From contig CALNVZ010002974.1 of NCBI GenBank assembly GCA_940671915.1, positions 14,242,456-14,306,455 of the forward strand: a stretch of DNA of 64,000 bases, read 5' to 3'. The notes below the pieces were generated by a model. It searched no databases. It worked only from the letters and a program-made list of their open reading frames with translations, and was not told the origin of the DNA. Shown one piece after another: positions 46,284 to 58,941 of this stretch. Within the stretch, counting starts at the first letter, position 1; every line of letters starts with the position of its first letter. The position numbers were made by a program, and so were the translations under genes. Source of the DNA: Paracentrotus lividus. Taxonomy: Eukaryota; Echinodermata; Echinoidea; Camarodonta; Echinidae.

Positions 46284-46885
46284 ATCCACAACATTCTGAT
46301 CTGAAGGTGTATTCTCAGTTTGGTCTCCAGTGGTCGTTGTGACATAATTACAATGCAATAGATATTATTGCACTGCTTTCAACTCCCCATCTTTCCTTTA
46401 CCAAACAAATTTTCAACTTTTGTCGCAATTTTTTTTTCTTTTTTATATATTCAATGATGGTAATTCATATTAGATATTGCATTTACCGTGTCTATAGTGT
46501 AATTCCTAGTTCGAGTATCCAGGCCAAGTAATATTTCCATGTTTATTTAAAAAAAATGTTCTCTATTGTTTCTATTGCAAGTAGTTCAGAATGGAAAACT
46601 TTCGATAACACCATGTTCTAAGCCAAACGTACTTTTCACCTCAACTCAATACGCAGAGCCTCTTCAAGTAAGGCTTAACACGTGGTGCTAACATAGCTTT
46701 CAATTGTGAACAAAAAAAAAGAAGAGTTGAGCACCTGGCCCATGACGATTATTGTCTCCAACCACTCTCTCGTAGGAGGAAAAAAATCAGTAAGCTGTTT
46801 CTGGAAATAATTGCGGTTGCTTTAAAGCTCATGCAGAATATCTTGGAGAGATCTTGAGAGACTACAGATATTGCATAATTATGTA
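46284..46885. other. Gene-free stretch
   Basis: Nothing recognised before the LINE fragment. Confidence 0.3.
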
Positions 46886-46889
46886 GCCC

Positions 46890-47400
46890 AACTTGTATCC
46901 TCTGCATCACTTCGAACACACTCTGCAACATGATCGTCATTGGTTACCTGTCCGTCAGAGGAGAGCCTTTAAAAGGCTCCTTCTAGTTTTCAAGTTATCT
47001 ACCAATCAACAATGTCCAGGGTACATCAGAGACGACATCAAAAGCACCTGCCTGACGCGTTCATCATCATCGGTTTGGCTGATTCAGCTTCACTCCATAA
47101 AACGTCCTGGGCCCCGTTGCATAAAGTGTCACTATTATAGTAACGTTGTCATAAATGGTAACTTGATATACAGCATTTTCATTGGCTATCGAGCAACGTT
47201 AGCATGACAATTACCATTAATGGCAAACTTACTATAATAGTAACCATCTGTGCAAAGAGGCCCAGGTGATATTTCTTAAACCTTTGTGTTGCTGCTAAGC
47301 TGTAGAGCAAGCTACCCAGCTTCCTGAAGACTACTGCATCTGTGATCTGTTCAAGAAGCTCTTGAAGGCCCATTTATTTTGTTTATGAAATTTGTCTTTA
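46890..47400 (+). mobile_element. LINE 3' fragment interrupted by a MITE
   Basis: Encodes RHWLPVRQRRAFKRLLLVFK, a CR1/L2-type C-terminal motif, then CPGYIRDD. After the MITE at 47107-47265 the sequence resumes with 'agctaccc agcttcctgaagac' and LFKKLLKAHLF, the end of the same LINE domain. Frameshifts make it inactive. Confidence 0.7.
47107..47265. mobile_element. 159-bp MITE inserted in the LINE fragment
   Basis: Ends CTGGGCCCCGTTGC / GCAAAGAGGCCCAG with inner pairs such as ACTATTATAGTAA / TTACTATAATAGTAA. It splits a recognisable LINE coding domain, so it inserted later. Confidence 0.75.
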
Positions 47401-47499
47401 TTGCTCAAGTGGTCTATTTTGGAATGTTATCCATATTGAGTGTTCGTCATTAGTGAAGCAACTTGTGAAGAGATGTGTAACAGGAAGGAAAAGGTTATA

Positions 47500-49169
47500 C
47501 AGTGTCCCCAAAAATTATTTGTACACTTTGAAAAAATAAAATTAAACAAATCAGTGTTGGTTTCATATTTCAATTACTATTTATATCAGATGGTAGGTAA
47601 TGTCAGCATCACCTGAACCCTAAATCTCAAATGTTCCGTCAGTCCAGGAAGTTCTAGGCCGCCATTTGCAATTTTCATGGCCCAAAAATTATTTGTACAC
47701 TTCAGAAGGTGGGTTTTTAAAGGAGTGTTTAAAATTTTGGGGGCCCTCTTTGGCTTCCAGGGCAGTCATCAACCTCCTTGGAATTCCGTCGACCAATTTA
47801 GCACTCAATTCACCGCCAATACCATTCCAAATTCGCTGGAGCGTGTCCTGAAGCTGCTGGAGGTTTGATGTTGAGTCTTGAGGGCGCTGTCGCTTCAGAT
47901 CATCTCTCATGTGCTAAATGGGGATTTAATCTGGGATCTGAAGTGCCTTTTCTAGCATTTTAACAAGTTTCTGCTAAAATAATGCTTTAATATGCTTCGC
48001 TACATGCTTGGGGTCCCTGTCATATTGAAACACAACTTTAAGACCAATCAGCCTTTACGCAAGTTTGAGCCTCTAAGAGGCAAAAATAGTCTCATGGACA
48101 TCAGTTTTCATGATGATATTGATAGACAGACAGTAAGCAATGAAATATTGCAATTTGCGACCAAAGAAAATTGCATCCAAGGCCACAGAGGCTGAGGAAT
48201 GACTGGGTGCCCTTAAGAGTGTCTGCAACAGGCTAAACGGCTATATGAATGTAAGTGGAATAATTGGCAAGAAAGAGTCAAAATGTAAGGGACAGTAACA
48301 AAGAAGCATCATGCTTTTGCAAAACAACATGTGAACAAGCCTGCGGAGTTCCAGCACTCTGTCCTAAGACCTAATTAGTGCAAAATTGATTGAATATGAT
48401 ACACAGGACCATGTGTGTCTTGTAGTAAGCTTTCAATCAGTCATGCTTGGAGCCAATTAATAGTGAAGAACAGTGATGGTTGTTTCATGATTTGGAGTTG
48501 TATGGCAGCCAGTAGAGTTGGAGAGATAAATTTCGTTACATGGCATCATGAATGCTGAAGCCATGAAGATATTCTTGCCCCTTCAGAATGGCTTAGATGC
48601 TCCCATCTGCTTTAAGTCTGAATGGTCGTCAATTTATGGTCCAACATAATAATGACCCCAAGTACACAACAGACCATATCGAAGCAATATTGCAACAGAA
48701 ACATGTTCAGCTGCAAGAAAAGGCACCTCACAGCCCAGATTTAATCCCCATTTAGCACATGAGAGGTGATCTGAAGCGACAGCGCCCTCTAGACTGACCA
48801 TCCAACATCCAGCAGCTCCAGGACACGTTCCAGCGTACTTGGAATGGTATTGGCGGTGAAATGAGTGTCAAATTGGTTGACAGTATGCTAAGGAGGCTGA
48901 TGACTGCCCTGGAAGCCAAAGAAGACCCCTCAAAATTTTAAACACTCCTTTATAACCCATCTTCTGAAGTGTACAAATAATTTTTGGGCCATGAAAATTG
49001 CAAATGGCGGCCTATAACTTCCGAGACTGACAGAACATTTGAGATTTAGTGTTTAGGGGATAGTGACATTACCTACCATTTGATATAAATAGTAGTTAAA
49101 ATTTGAAACCAACATCGATTTATTTAATTCCATTTTTTCAAAGTGTACAAATAATTTTTGGGGACACTG
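47500..49169. mobile_element. Tc1-like IR/DR element with two opposed transposase halves
   Basis: Starts CAGTGTCCCCAAAAATTATT and ends with the complement, flanked by TA (47498-47499 and 49170-49171), the Tc1/mariner target. Each end has two copies of a CCCAAAAATTATTTGTACAC direct repeat about 175 bp apart (47506 and 47681; counterparts near 48965 and 49140), the IR/DR layout. The plus-strand half (about 48140-48940) shows decayed transposase motifs, HNNDPKYTT and SPDLIPI. The left half (47700-48110) carries the C-terminal part on the minus strand (DLKRQRPQD, WNGIGGELSAKLVDGIPRR). In both halves the codon for the last catalytic acidic residue is replaced by TAG. Multiple frameshifts and stops make it inactive. 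Confidence 0.85.
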
Positions 49170-49188
49170 TATATGGCCTATCCTATAA

Positions 49189-50002
49189 TAGGGGAGACCG
49201 GGGATGGAAGTTCTCAGTGTGCTAAGTTGGAACAAGAGAGTTCGTGCTAACTGGCATCTATATACAGCCTACACATAGCTGTGATGAACTGCCGGTCGAG
49301 AGGTTTCTCCGTTGTTTTATTAAAAAGTAAATCAACAAAAAACATTTTTTTACAGTTCCAAGTGAATTTTTGACAAACATTAAAATTTGTAATAGTTCTT
49401 ACAACTGAAGGCACATGATGATAGTCTGGTATTGTGAATATAGTACATGTATGTCACTAATATATATCCCTGAGCCATGCCCTGTAATTCTGCCTAATGG
49501 CTTTGCTACAGTTGATTTTATGTTACAACAACCTACCCTATGTCGATGTAACAACCTACCCCAATTACATTACACATGTAAAGTAATTATTTTTCAATTT
49601 TCAGGTGTTAATATTTTGATATTTCTATTATTACTTTAGTCTATTCTAGAGCTCTACTTGATCTACTGTTAACGATACCAAGAAACTGGAAAGTTGAAAC
49701 AAAAGTGTGATATAAGAGATTTACACGTTGTCATCTTACCCCGTATGTTTACATATTGTAACAATTTACCCCGTATGGTGTAACAACCTACCCCGTATAC
49801 GGGGTAGGTTGTTACAAAAAATGTCTTCATCAATTAAGCTGTAGTTAATTAGTGTTTACATGTTTTCAAGTTTTATGTGCTTCAGGTTTTAGCCAACATA
49901 ATAGGCTAACTACAGACCCAAAATGGAGTGTGTGAGTACTTTCATTAGAATTATCTGGCCCAAAATGTGAATTTTGTAACGTCCATCCCCGGTCTCCCCT
50001 AC
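49189..50002. mobile_element. TIR element with 38-bp perfect palindrome
   Basis: Ends TAGGGGAGACCGGGGATGGA / TCCATCCCCGGTCTCCCCTA bound about 814 bp. The interior repeats 'gtaacaacctacccc' words (49547, 49781) and contains a 38-bp perfect palindrome (49779-49816). The element starts only about 20 bp from the Tc1-like element. Superfamily unknown. Confidence 0.75.
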
Positions 50003-51616
50003 CCTACAGTATTGTATTGTTTACTTCATTTTGATGTCCTCTCGTTATGACACTAAATTTGGATTCTAATACATGCGTCAAAAGTGAATATACCCGGCAT
50101 ACAGGCCTATACATGCCGGTAGGCCTATGTGTTAATGACCTAATGTCAACGGAATAATACGAGGGGGCAGTAAACTTAAATCAGCTTTCATTCGAATGTA
50201 TACCTTTTGCTCTTAAGTCTAGAAACTGTGACATAGTCACCTGACAGGAAAATGACCTTAAAATGCAGCGGCCAGCTGAGTTCCTCTGCTAGAGGGCTAC
50301 CAAATAATTAAACCTGACCATGAATCTGTACATGACACGGAGATTGCCTAGATATGCCGCCCCTCCTAACACGTTACACAATAATTAGGTCTTGAAGGTC
50401 CGTCATTATGGTCATATTGAGGCAATATATACTTTTTTTTTAAAATAGCGCCATGATGATATGATGTGATTAAATGAAACCTGAAAGGCGTAGATAGAAA
50501 ACAAAAAATACATGTAGATTGACAATGAAAATTTAATTTATTTCTTGATTTAAAAAAAATACATTCAGCGACTATGGTGAAATAAATGCAATATACGACT
50601 TTTGAGAAATACAAATTTCAATTATTTCACCGTAGAAGCTATATTACAAATGTTTAACTCTTAGATTCCAACTTGATTAAGACGATTTCAAATGAAGCGG
50701 TATGATATATAGATGGGCAAATCAATGATTTCTAGTTTTCTACAGTCTATGAACACCCTGATGAACCATTATTTTGCATTTAAGTAGTTCTTTCAAAATA
50801 ACCATGTACGCACTTCCTTTGCAACAATGATGAACAAAAGTACTTGTTTCACTACGAAACTCAACGTTATCAAATAAGGATTCGCTATTTGGAGTACTTG
50901 TATTTCGTATTTATTTATTCTTTGAACAGACACTTTTTAATTATGGTGTGTACAAAATTGGTTTCAATAAACTCATTGTTATCAAAAACATAATTAAAAG
51001 AACTACTGCCCCTACTGTCCTATTTTGGTCTGCTATCTTTTGTTATATATCCATATTTGATTTAGTTTTGTCCCCTTCACCTGGGTCTTATTATAAAACT
51101 GAAATAACTTTTCTTCGAATAATAAACTCGTAAAATTAAGCATTCCACTAAAATACCACTTAAAAATCACTCAAATTGAAAGGTTTCCATTCATTATAGT
51201 TAATGCAATTTTGTCGTTTTGTTATCGGATATAATAAGTGTTGACGCAGGAGGCGGGTTGCCAAGGGCAATGCTCGTGCATAAATTTGCCTCTCGAGCAA
51301 TTCATATTGTTAAGATAAAACATCACAAATTATTGTTTTACATTTACACTATTATTTTTTTATTTATTTATTTATTTTTTTTTTTTGGGGGGGGGTTCAA
51401 CCTTAAATAAGACAAATTAATACCGGTATTTGTTCTATCAAACCCAAAATATTTATTATTTGGTAAAACAAAATCAATGTTCGTCTTTTGAAAGCTTTTT
51501 TTTTTCTTCAAAATAATCTCGGAATGCCAAAGAATACTAGGGCTATTGTATTATATCTTGAGGCAAAAATAATGTAAAGTGTCAAAAGAGTGTGCCCTTT
51601 TCGCCGATTATTAACC

Positions 51617-51647
<31 letters not shown>

Positions 51648-52811
51648 AAAAAATCAACCTAAATGCGTACAAACAAATGCGATTTGACAAGACATGGTAA
51701 AAGTTTATGGAATTAGAACTTTCTTCAAAATTGCATACCGTGTATTTATTTAAAAATCATTTTATAAACTCGATTCTTTTTAAACTGGGTGACAGCTTCA
51801 TTCATATGTAACCTCTATTCTGAAGAAACATATCTATGATAGAGAGTGTAATCTTATATTCCCTTATCGTTCAATGTCGAGCTGCAAAGTTGATGAACTC
51901 GCTTCCACTTGGCCGACGAGGGAATTGAGACGAACTCAAGTTAAAATAAATTCAAATTTGGTTTCTAGTGGCTACATGGACGCGCCAAGTATCGCATTGC
52001 TGTCGCTCACGGCGCATACAAATAAACAAATTCCTAATTGGAAATGTAGGGGCTTTGGGCACTAATTCCCCGTTTGCCACCGTTTAGAAACAAGATGCGT
52101 GCAAACGCCTGAGGCAATAATGTTAGGGCTTTATCACCGCAAAGCCTTTGTAAAATCAGGAGAATTAGGTTCCGGGCCAAGACTCTATGTACCGGTCCCA
52201 CAGGGACTTGTTTCATAATATTGATGGCGAAAATAGCGACCAGTTTTGAACGAATTAAGGCCGAGATGTAAAGAGTTAAGAGGATTAATTATAGCGTCCA
52301 ATGAGTGAAAACTGAAGATACTTGGTGAAAAGAAAATATGAATGCATTTATAAATTTTCTAAATGCTAGATTTTTAGTATCCGTGAATATGTGAGGGTTA
52401 GCAAACATGTTCTTGTCAAAATGTTAAATTTGAATACTTTTCCTCAACAGTTTTGATGTAATGGGGGGGGGGGGTCTTTGGGTTTTTTCACGTCACGTGT
52501 TATGCTTTCCTTCCCAACGCTGTTATATATATACTGAAGTCATTAAATTAAACATTTCTCAGATCAGTATTTTGGCACGTTATGTCCTATGATTTTATTA
52601 ATGTTTTCCCTCTCGTGCTTCGCACTGGCATTTTTCATTTTTAATTTTTCTGGAAGTATAAAAAAGGGAAAGTCATAGACTTTTCGATTCAGGTTATTAT
52701 ATACTTCGAATCAAACACATAAAATAGTGTAGCCCTCTCCTCAAACGCAATATTCATCTGATTACCACTGCTCGATAAAAAAAAAAAAAAACAAACAAAA
52801 AAAACGCTATG
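50003..52811. other. Gene-free stretch
   Basis: Contains T/G runs (51372-51395), C/A runs (51618-51650), a G-run (52463) and a second A-run (52778). No gene recognised on either strand. Confidence 0.3.
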
Positions 52812-54126
52812 TACACACAAAAAATGAGAACTTGCATATATGAGTGATCACACTCAAATATCCAAGTATTTTTGACAATATAGTGACACACATCCATGAG
52901 TGCTTTCACTCAATAAAGCTACTTTGAAAACGCACCTAATCGAGTATTTTAAATTTGACAATATAGTGACACACCAAAATGAGTTTATTTAATTAACTCA
53001 TTTTATTGAGTAACATCACTAATTGTTTTGAGTACATTGCACAAACTAATCTAGTGAGTAACGCTTTACATACTCAGAGAGTTAGTAAGTAAAGGTTTAA
53101 AACTCATCAACTTGCGTGTGATGAGTTTGTGCAACCTTTACTTACTGACTCTCTGAGTATGTAAAGCGTTACTCACTAGGTGAGTCCTATTCCTTTTTGT
53201 TTGTTTGTTTGCCTGTTTTTATAATGATATTTGGAATGTTTCGATGATATACACATCAGTGCATCAATTCTCTCAAACCAATACACTGCATTACTCACTT
53301 CAGTGCATCAATTCACACAAACCAATACATTGCATTGATCAATGCATCAAATTTCTCAAACTGTGTACATGACTGACAAAGTAATGGGAAATCTATGCAT
53401 GTTAATCTAGTTGTTAGTGTTATCAGACGATGTATATCATCGGAACATTCCAAATATCATTATAAAAACAGGCAAACAAACAAACAAAAAGGAATAGGAC
53501 TCACCCAAAGACAATAAGAGCATGCAGGCTCTCCGCTATCCGTTCCGCTCACAGAGTGTAACGCTATGGTTCCGCTATACATGTACGTACGTACGCGTAG
53601 AACATACCTCGTGTGCAGTCTCGATGTCTGTACTCGTGATCCGAGTAGGCGTACCGGGCGTAACATGTAAAAGTACCGCATAGCCAGTAAAATTATTCTC
53701 AAAGACTTTCACGAGACTTGAGACGTACGAAGACGTGTCGTGGTTTACTCATCTAGTGAATTACAGGCTATATAGAATTTCTCAGCAATTCTCACTTTAC
53801 TCGATTGTTAGTGTTTTCACCCGATCATCTACCAAGCCGTACCGAGTTGAAGAGAAACTCACTTGCACAATTGTTTTATGTAATTGAACATGTAAAGTTA
53901 CTAAGGGATACTCAAGAAAAAAATTTATTGAGTATATATACCCAATAATTTTTTTTTTCTTGAGTATCCCTTAGTAACTTTACATGTTCTGGAAGAGCGG
54001 GTGTGTACTTTTAACAGAAACACAGATTCTGAAGTAAAAATACGTGATATACGAATAAAAGCACTCGCCTCCAAGAGTAGCAAACGGGTTTTACTCATGG
54101 AAACTAGTTCTTATTTTTTGTGTGTA
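52812..54126. mobile_element. 1.3-kb element with TGAGT/ACTCA words and three internal hairpins
   Basis: Ends TACACACAAAAAATGAGAAC / GTTCTTATTTTTTGTGTGTA. TGAGT/ACTCA and 'agtgcatcaatt' words recur throughout. Inside are three separate inverted repeats: 53051-53179, 53179-53256 with 53428-53506, and 53887-53998. No transposase. The arrangement of short repeats resembles the CACTA-like elements at 18669 and 19197. Confidence 0.65.
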
Positions 54127-54375
54127 GATATGATGCAATTGAAATCTTGGAACATGGAACGACTTTAGATTAATTGTGAACCAAACCAGGCTTTAAAAGA
54201 ATATTAAACTTTAGAATCAGGGAATTTACTTATTTTTGTTGAATTTTCACGTTTCTTATAGTTATAATATGATTCCAGTCGTTAATGCAGTAATGACATT
54301 AATATTCCTTGTGATCAAGGAATCTATTTCTCAAATTTTCAGATTTCAACATAAAGGATATTAAGGGAATATATC

Positions 54376-54870
54376 GAGTGAGTCAGAAAAAAAAACTAAA
54401 CACCTAGAAAAATGTAAATAAAAGGAAAACAAATTTGCGATTCCCAAATTATTATACATTTTCTGAAAAAGTGACTTCTCCCGTATCTTCTGGTACATGT
54501 TTGTGTGGCATGTCTTTACGCTTGGATGAACACGGCGCATTGTTTGCGACCATACATATTTCGAATTTTGTGAAAAAGTGGTGAAGATGAAAACAACAAA
54601 AGCTAACAAAAAATCCTGAAAATTATCCTGATTAAAATAGCATAACTTTTTAGATGTAGTTGCTTTTTTTTTTTACCCCTTGTGTTGTTTCGATTTTACT
54701 CCCACTTTTGCGCAATTCGAAATTCGTAAAGACATACCACACGAACATGGTATCAGAAGATGCGGGAGGAGTTACTCTTTCATAATATATACGTAATATA
54801 ATAATGTTGTGTTTATAAATTGGTTTTCTTTCAATTGACATTTTTCTAGGTTTTTTTTTTTCTGACTCAA
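54376..54870. mobile_element. 495-bp foldback MITE
   Basis: Ends GAGTCAGAAAAAAAAAC...CCTAGAAAAATGT against its complement. Further arm matches include 'cttctcccgtatcttctg' with 'cagaagatgcgggaggag' and 'tgtggcatgtctttacg' with 'cgtaaagacataccaca'. No coding content. Confidence 0.75.
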
Positions 54871-56370
54871 CCGGTGAGTGAAACTTGAGAAGACGTGGAT
54901 ATCCGGACATTTTCAGGCTTCAACAGAGCTTTCAAATCGTGATTGCAATGGAGGGATTTAGCCCTCGTCTTCCACATTATTTCCCATTCTGTCAAATTAT
55001 GCCACTCATAAAAGGGAGTGGCTGAAATCAAGACTATACTATGTGCAGACGAAATCAATTGCTATGATAAACATTCGAAAATAGAGCAGCGTATACTCAA
55101 CCTCCTTTCTTTCGTTACATATATTGAATTCAATGTTTTCTCTGAAAATTGTGTTCTTAAAGAATAACACGAAACCATGCTTATTTGCATTGCAACAAAG
55201 AAATACATTTAGTGGTAATTAATTGATTGAGTTTTCCAAAAATAGAGGGAAACGGTTGAAAATTTTGTATTTGCTTCGATTTGTCAGATTGTAACATTTC
55301 TAAATGAAATTTATAAAGTTTTGGCAATAGAAGAATAAAACACAAAAAGCTATTTTTATATAGTTTGGCAACCCTCAAACAGTTTGAATACATCAAAAGC
55401 CCTTACCTGGCTTTCGGATCTGGAGCAGTCACTTTAATTCGCAATGAGTCCTCGGACATGACCCGAACAGTTGTTTATTATACAGAACGTCTCAGAAAAA
55501 GAGGGAGCTGAACTACTGAACTATTAGTCATTTTACTCGTTATATGCAAGTGATTAGTGAAAAATTAAAAGCATCATATATATATGTTAGTATTCTTCCC
55601 TACTTTCTTTTGACACTTTATACAAAACGAAACAGCAACGCATAGACGTACCATTAGACTAGTTTGAAAGTAATTGTCAAAATCAGATTGCGCAGATAAG
55701 AGCAATATGGAACTGCATTAGGTGTCCGCAGTAAACTCGGTGAATAAAACCTAAACAAGAACATAACAGAAATACTAATGAACCATCTTTTTGTTCGGCT
55801 TCGTCGTCTGCGCAATCTCATTTTGACATCTTACACTTCTTACGTTCATGAATGCGTGGCTCTTTTTTGAATTGCATTAGATGTCATCAGAAAGAAGAAA
55901 GATTGGATGTGAAAAGGGTTCCATTAGCATTTCATTTCCGTATGCATATTGCTTGCATTCACAGAAAAAACGACTGACCATTCGGGTTCCGTTGCACGGG
56001 ACACCCATTATGTTAGATTGAACAATTTTATGAAGGCATATTGATCATAATTTACTATGAGAAAAATGATCTGGTTTAATCAAAGTAAATTATTCTCTTT
56101 TAAATCGCCTTCATCATCTTAATCAGCCAATTCCCAAAATAGGCTGGCGTATACCGCGATGTTTTCCTTAATCATAATCTTCAATTTTTTTTCGTCTTAT
56201 GGAAGAGGGGCACTGGTCCATAGTAACTACAGGGGTGTAAGCGCTCCGCTAAGGGGTGAAGTACTTTAAATTGCACCTGACTAATTGGTTCGATATATTT
56301 TAGAGTTTGCCGGTTTCGCGTTTCATGGCATTAAAGCCCACGTATAGTTGTAGTGGAAAAAAATGATTTT
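54871..56370. other. Gene-free stretch with a small inverted repeat
   Basis: TCAAAATCAGATTGCGCAGA (55678) and its near-complement 'tctgcgcaatctcattttga' (55809) flank about 110 bp that also contains a paired 'ctgcattaggtgtc'-type word. Nothing else recognised. Confidence 0.35.
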
Positions 56371-56371
56371 G

Positions 56372-56689
56372 TTAAAACTTGCTCAACTTGTCCTTATAGT
56401 GTTCTAATGACATATCAATATATGAGCAAAGGATATCATGTTCCATGCATGTCTTTCCATGATTTGTAATAGTTTGCATGAGCACGGGGAGATGTTCATC
56501 AAAATAAGGCCATACTTCCTTCACTCTCACCCCAGAACTCTGGGCATGCCAACCAGCAGCTGATTGGTATAGCATGAGAGAATTCTGTGTGTACAGTCTG
56601 TGTATGGAATAGCATATGCTTTGTACACAAACTGCTGTATGCTGGCATTGGGCCTGTGAGATCCTATCGAATTTTTGTGGCACTGTCAA
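56372..56689 (-). CDS. Unrecognised 105-codon open frame
   Basis: One continuous minus-strand frame with a mixed composition (SSGVRVKEVWPYFDEHLPVL, then MQTITNHGKTCMEHDILC). It is not low-complexity, unlike most open frames here. I do not recognise it, and no splice partner or repeat context supports it. It may be a fossil exon, a transposon fragment or chance. Confidence 0.2.
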   Translation of the reverse strand: MTVPQKFDRISQAQCQHTAVCVQSICYSIHRLYTQNSLMLYQSAAGWHAQSSGVRVKEVWPYFDEHLPVLMQTITNHGKTCMEHDILCSYIDMSLEHYKDKLSKF

Positions 56690-56699
56690 TAGATATATT

Positions 56700-57355
56700 T
56701 ACACAGTTTTGTTGCTAAATTCAGGTGTTAGAGTGGATTTTATAACAAATCCTTTAGTACACAGAGGTTAATTGAGGTATTCATTCATATTATTCTGCTC
56801 TGGAAGCAAAACAAAAAATCTCTTCTCCCAAAACTATACATGACCTTTAATGTGTCGATACATTTTGTCCCAAAGACATTGGGCATGTTGTATGCAGCAT
56901 GTAAAAAAAGGAAAAGAAAAAAAAATTGTCAGTGATACCCTGGGTACAAAGTCTTATCGTTTCGAAACTGTAATACACTTACTGTAGTGTATTATTGTCC
57001 TGACACTTCAATATAGGTCATATCACTGCTTTAACCCTAATTATAATTTTGCATAAGACCGAGCTATCCTTTGCATAGAGCTTGTGAAATTTGACTTAGT
57101 ATGTCCTGCAAGTGAGCATATCGACCAAACAATATAATATTGGCTATTTACATTTGTCACTACATTACTAAGTTTACACCAGCGCTCTACGATTATCAGA
57201 AATAAAGTGAACTAATGAAGAAACAGACGTCATTTGAAATGTTTCCATGTCAAATTTCTTAAGCGTACGATTTGTAAAATATATTTAACGTGGACAAAAA
57301 CAATCATTTCTTTTATTTTCCACATTAAAAATCAAGCATTGCCATAGAATGTTGG
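56700..57355. other. Gene-free stretch
   Basis: Nothing recognised. Confidence 0.3.
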
Positions 57356-57389
57356 ATAAACAAACTAGGAGAAAAGATTTGGGCAAGAA

Positions 57390-57550
57390 AGACGTCGAGG
57401 AAGAGAAAGAGAAGGACAGAGAGAGAGAGTGATAGAAGAGAAAAGAGAGTTGGGAAAGGATAGTGAGGGGAGAGGAAGAGAGAGAGGGAGAGAGAGAGAG
57501 AGAGAGAGATTGACAGAAACCAACATAGACAGAGAAAGAGAGAGGGGATG
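57390..57550. repeat. GA-rich microsatellite
   Basis: Interrupted GA/GGGA tract. Confidence 0.85.
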
Positions 57551-57559
57551 AGATAAGGT

Positions 57560-58240
57560 GGAAGAGAATAAGAAAGAATCAATTAAACCCTTAGTATGAT
57601 GAATGGGTTAAAGAATGGAAAACAATGCTGTGTCTGTCAATTTCCTCAGCGTATCGTGGAAATTTACATTTTATTTCGAGATACAGTGCCTCTGTGCCGT
57701 TTTCAATCCCTCTAGTGGTCATAATATAAACCGTTGACATAAAACGAAGTCGACATTATATGACAAATTCATTGCAGATGAGAGATGACAGAATTTTTCG
57801 AGAACAATATATGGGCGGCCTAATGTGCGTTGCCTCCAGTCGTTCAACTTGAGAAATAAATGAAGAAGGGTGACGGATATATAACTTGACTTGGAAGATT
57901 ATAATACTCTTAGCGTCGAGTTAGGAATGTACCTAAAAATCTATACCGATACCTGTTAACCGGGTTAGCGCAGACCCATCGGATATCGTTCCCTATCTGT
58001 GTCATATGCAATGAATGCCCCCTTCAAAAATCGACCTACATGTGCCAGTTGGGTGCTTGTCATATAATTTTACATTTTGATCGATCATCTAACATGATTG
58101 TGCTTTAACTTTGCATCTGTAATACCATTAGATATATTAGACAACTCGTGATCGTGGTGGTAGTCAGTGTTACAAGGTGCCAAGTCCGTATTTCATGAAA
58201 GTGCTGCAATATCACAGGGTAACGATGTAAAAAGAACAAT
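57560..58240. other. Gene-free stretch
   Basis: Nothing recognised. Confidence 0.3.
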
Positions 58241-58556
58241 AGATGATGAATCGAACTAGATGATGTGTGCTTGTGTGTATTTGAGTGTGGGTGTGAGTTT
58301 GTGTGTTTGGGTTGTGGTGTGTGTGTTGTGTGGTTGTGTGTGTGGTTCGTGTGTGAGAGAGAAGAGAACAAATAGAGAGAGAAAGAGAGTTAATTTTGTA
58401 GATGATAAATCGAATTAGATGATTACAGAGAACGGTGTTTGCGCATGTGTATTTGAGTGTGGGTGTGAGTTTTTGTGTTTGTGTGTGTGTGTGTGTGCGA
58501 GAGAGAAAGAGAGAGAGAGAGAAGAAAGAGACAAAGAGAGAGAGAGAGAGATAATT
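58240..58556. repeat. Duplicated GT/GA microsatellite block
   Basis: 'gatgatgaatcgaactagatgat', 'gtgtatttgagtgtgggtgtgag' and 'gagagttaattttg' at 58240-58400 recur at 58400-58556, so a compound GT+GA tract was tandemly duplicated. Confidence 0.65.
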
Positions 58557-58706
58557 TTGTTTTCCTGACTATTCTTCATCCTACACAAGTACATAATGAC
58601 TTTACAACTTGCTTACAATCACTTCATATCTTAGTTAGATAACATCTTCACCTACCAGACTTACCAATATACTTCCGTATAACACTATTATTGACCTACT
58701 GGATTT

Positions 58707-58823
58707 GATGGTTCTAGGACAACTACCCCCGCAAAAAAATCTTCCCCCTAACTCTACACCTAACCCTAACCCTATTTTTTGGGAGTAGTTGTCATGGGGT
58801 AATTGTCCAGGGGTAGTTGTCCT
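58707..58823. mobile_element. Small MITE containing telomere-like CCCTAA
   Basis: Ends AGGACAACTACCCC / GGGGTAGTTGTCCT bound about 117 bp. The interior holds 'cccctaactctacacctaaccctaacccta', split here by variation, with about two perfect CCCTAA units. Confidence 0.65.
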
Positions 58824-58941
58824 GATACGAGATTTGGCAACACTTGAAGTATCACTTCCGGTTTCCTTATGGAGAAAATAAAATGAATCATTTGAATTGA
58901 TTTTATTCCTTTTCTTTCTGTATTATAACAATTAATGATAT

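Noticed and set aside
49415..49639. 74-codon frame
   Set aside because: It lies inside the TIR element and includes its repeated 'aacctacccc' words; composition and context indicate non-coding transposon DNA.
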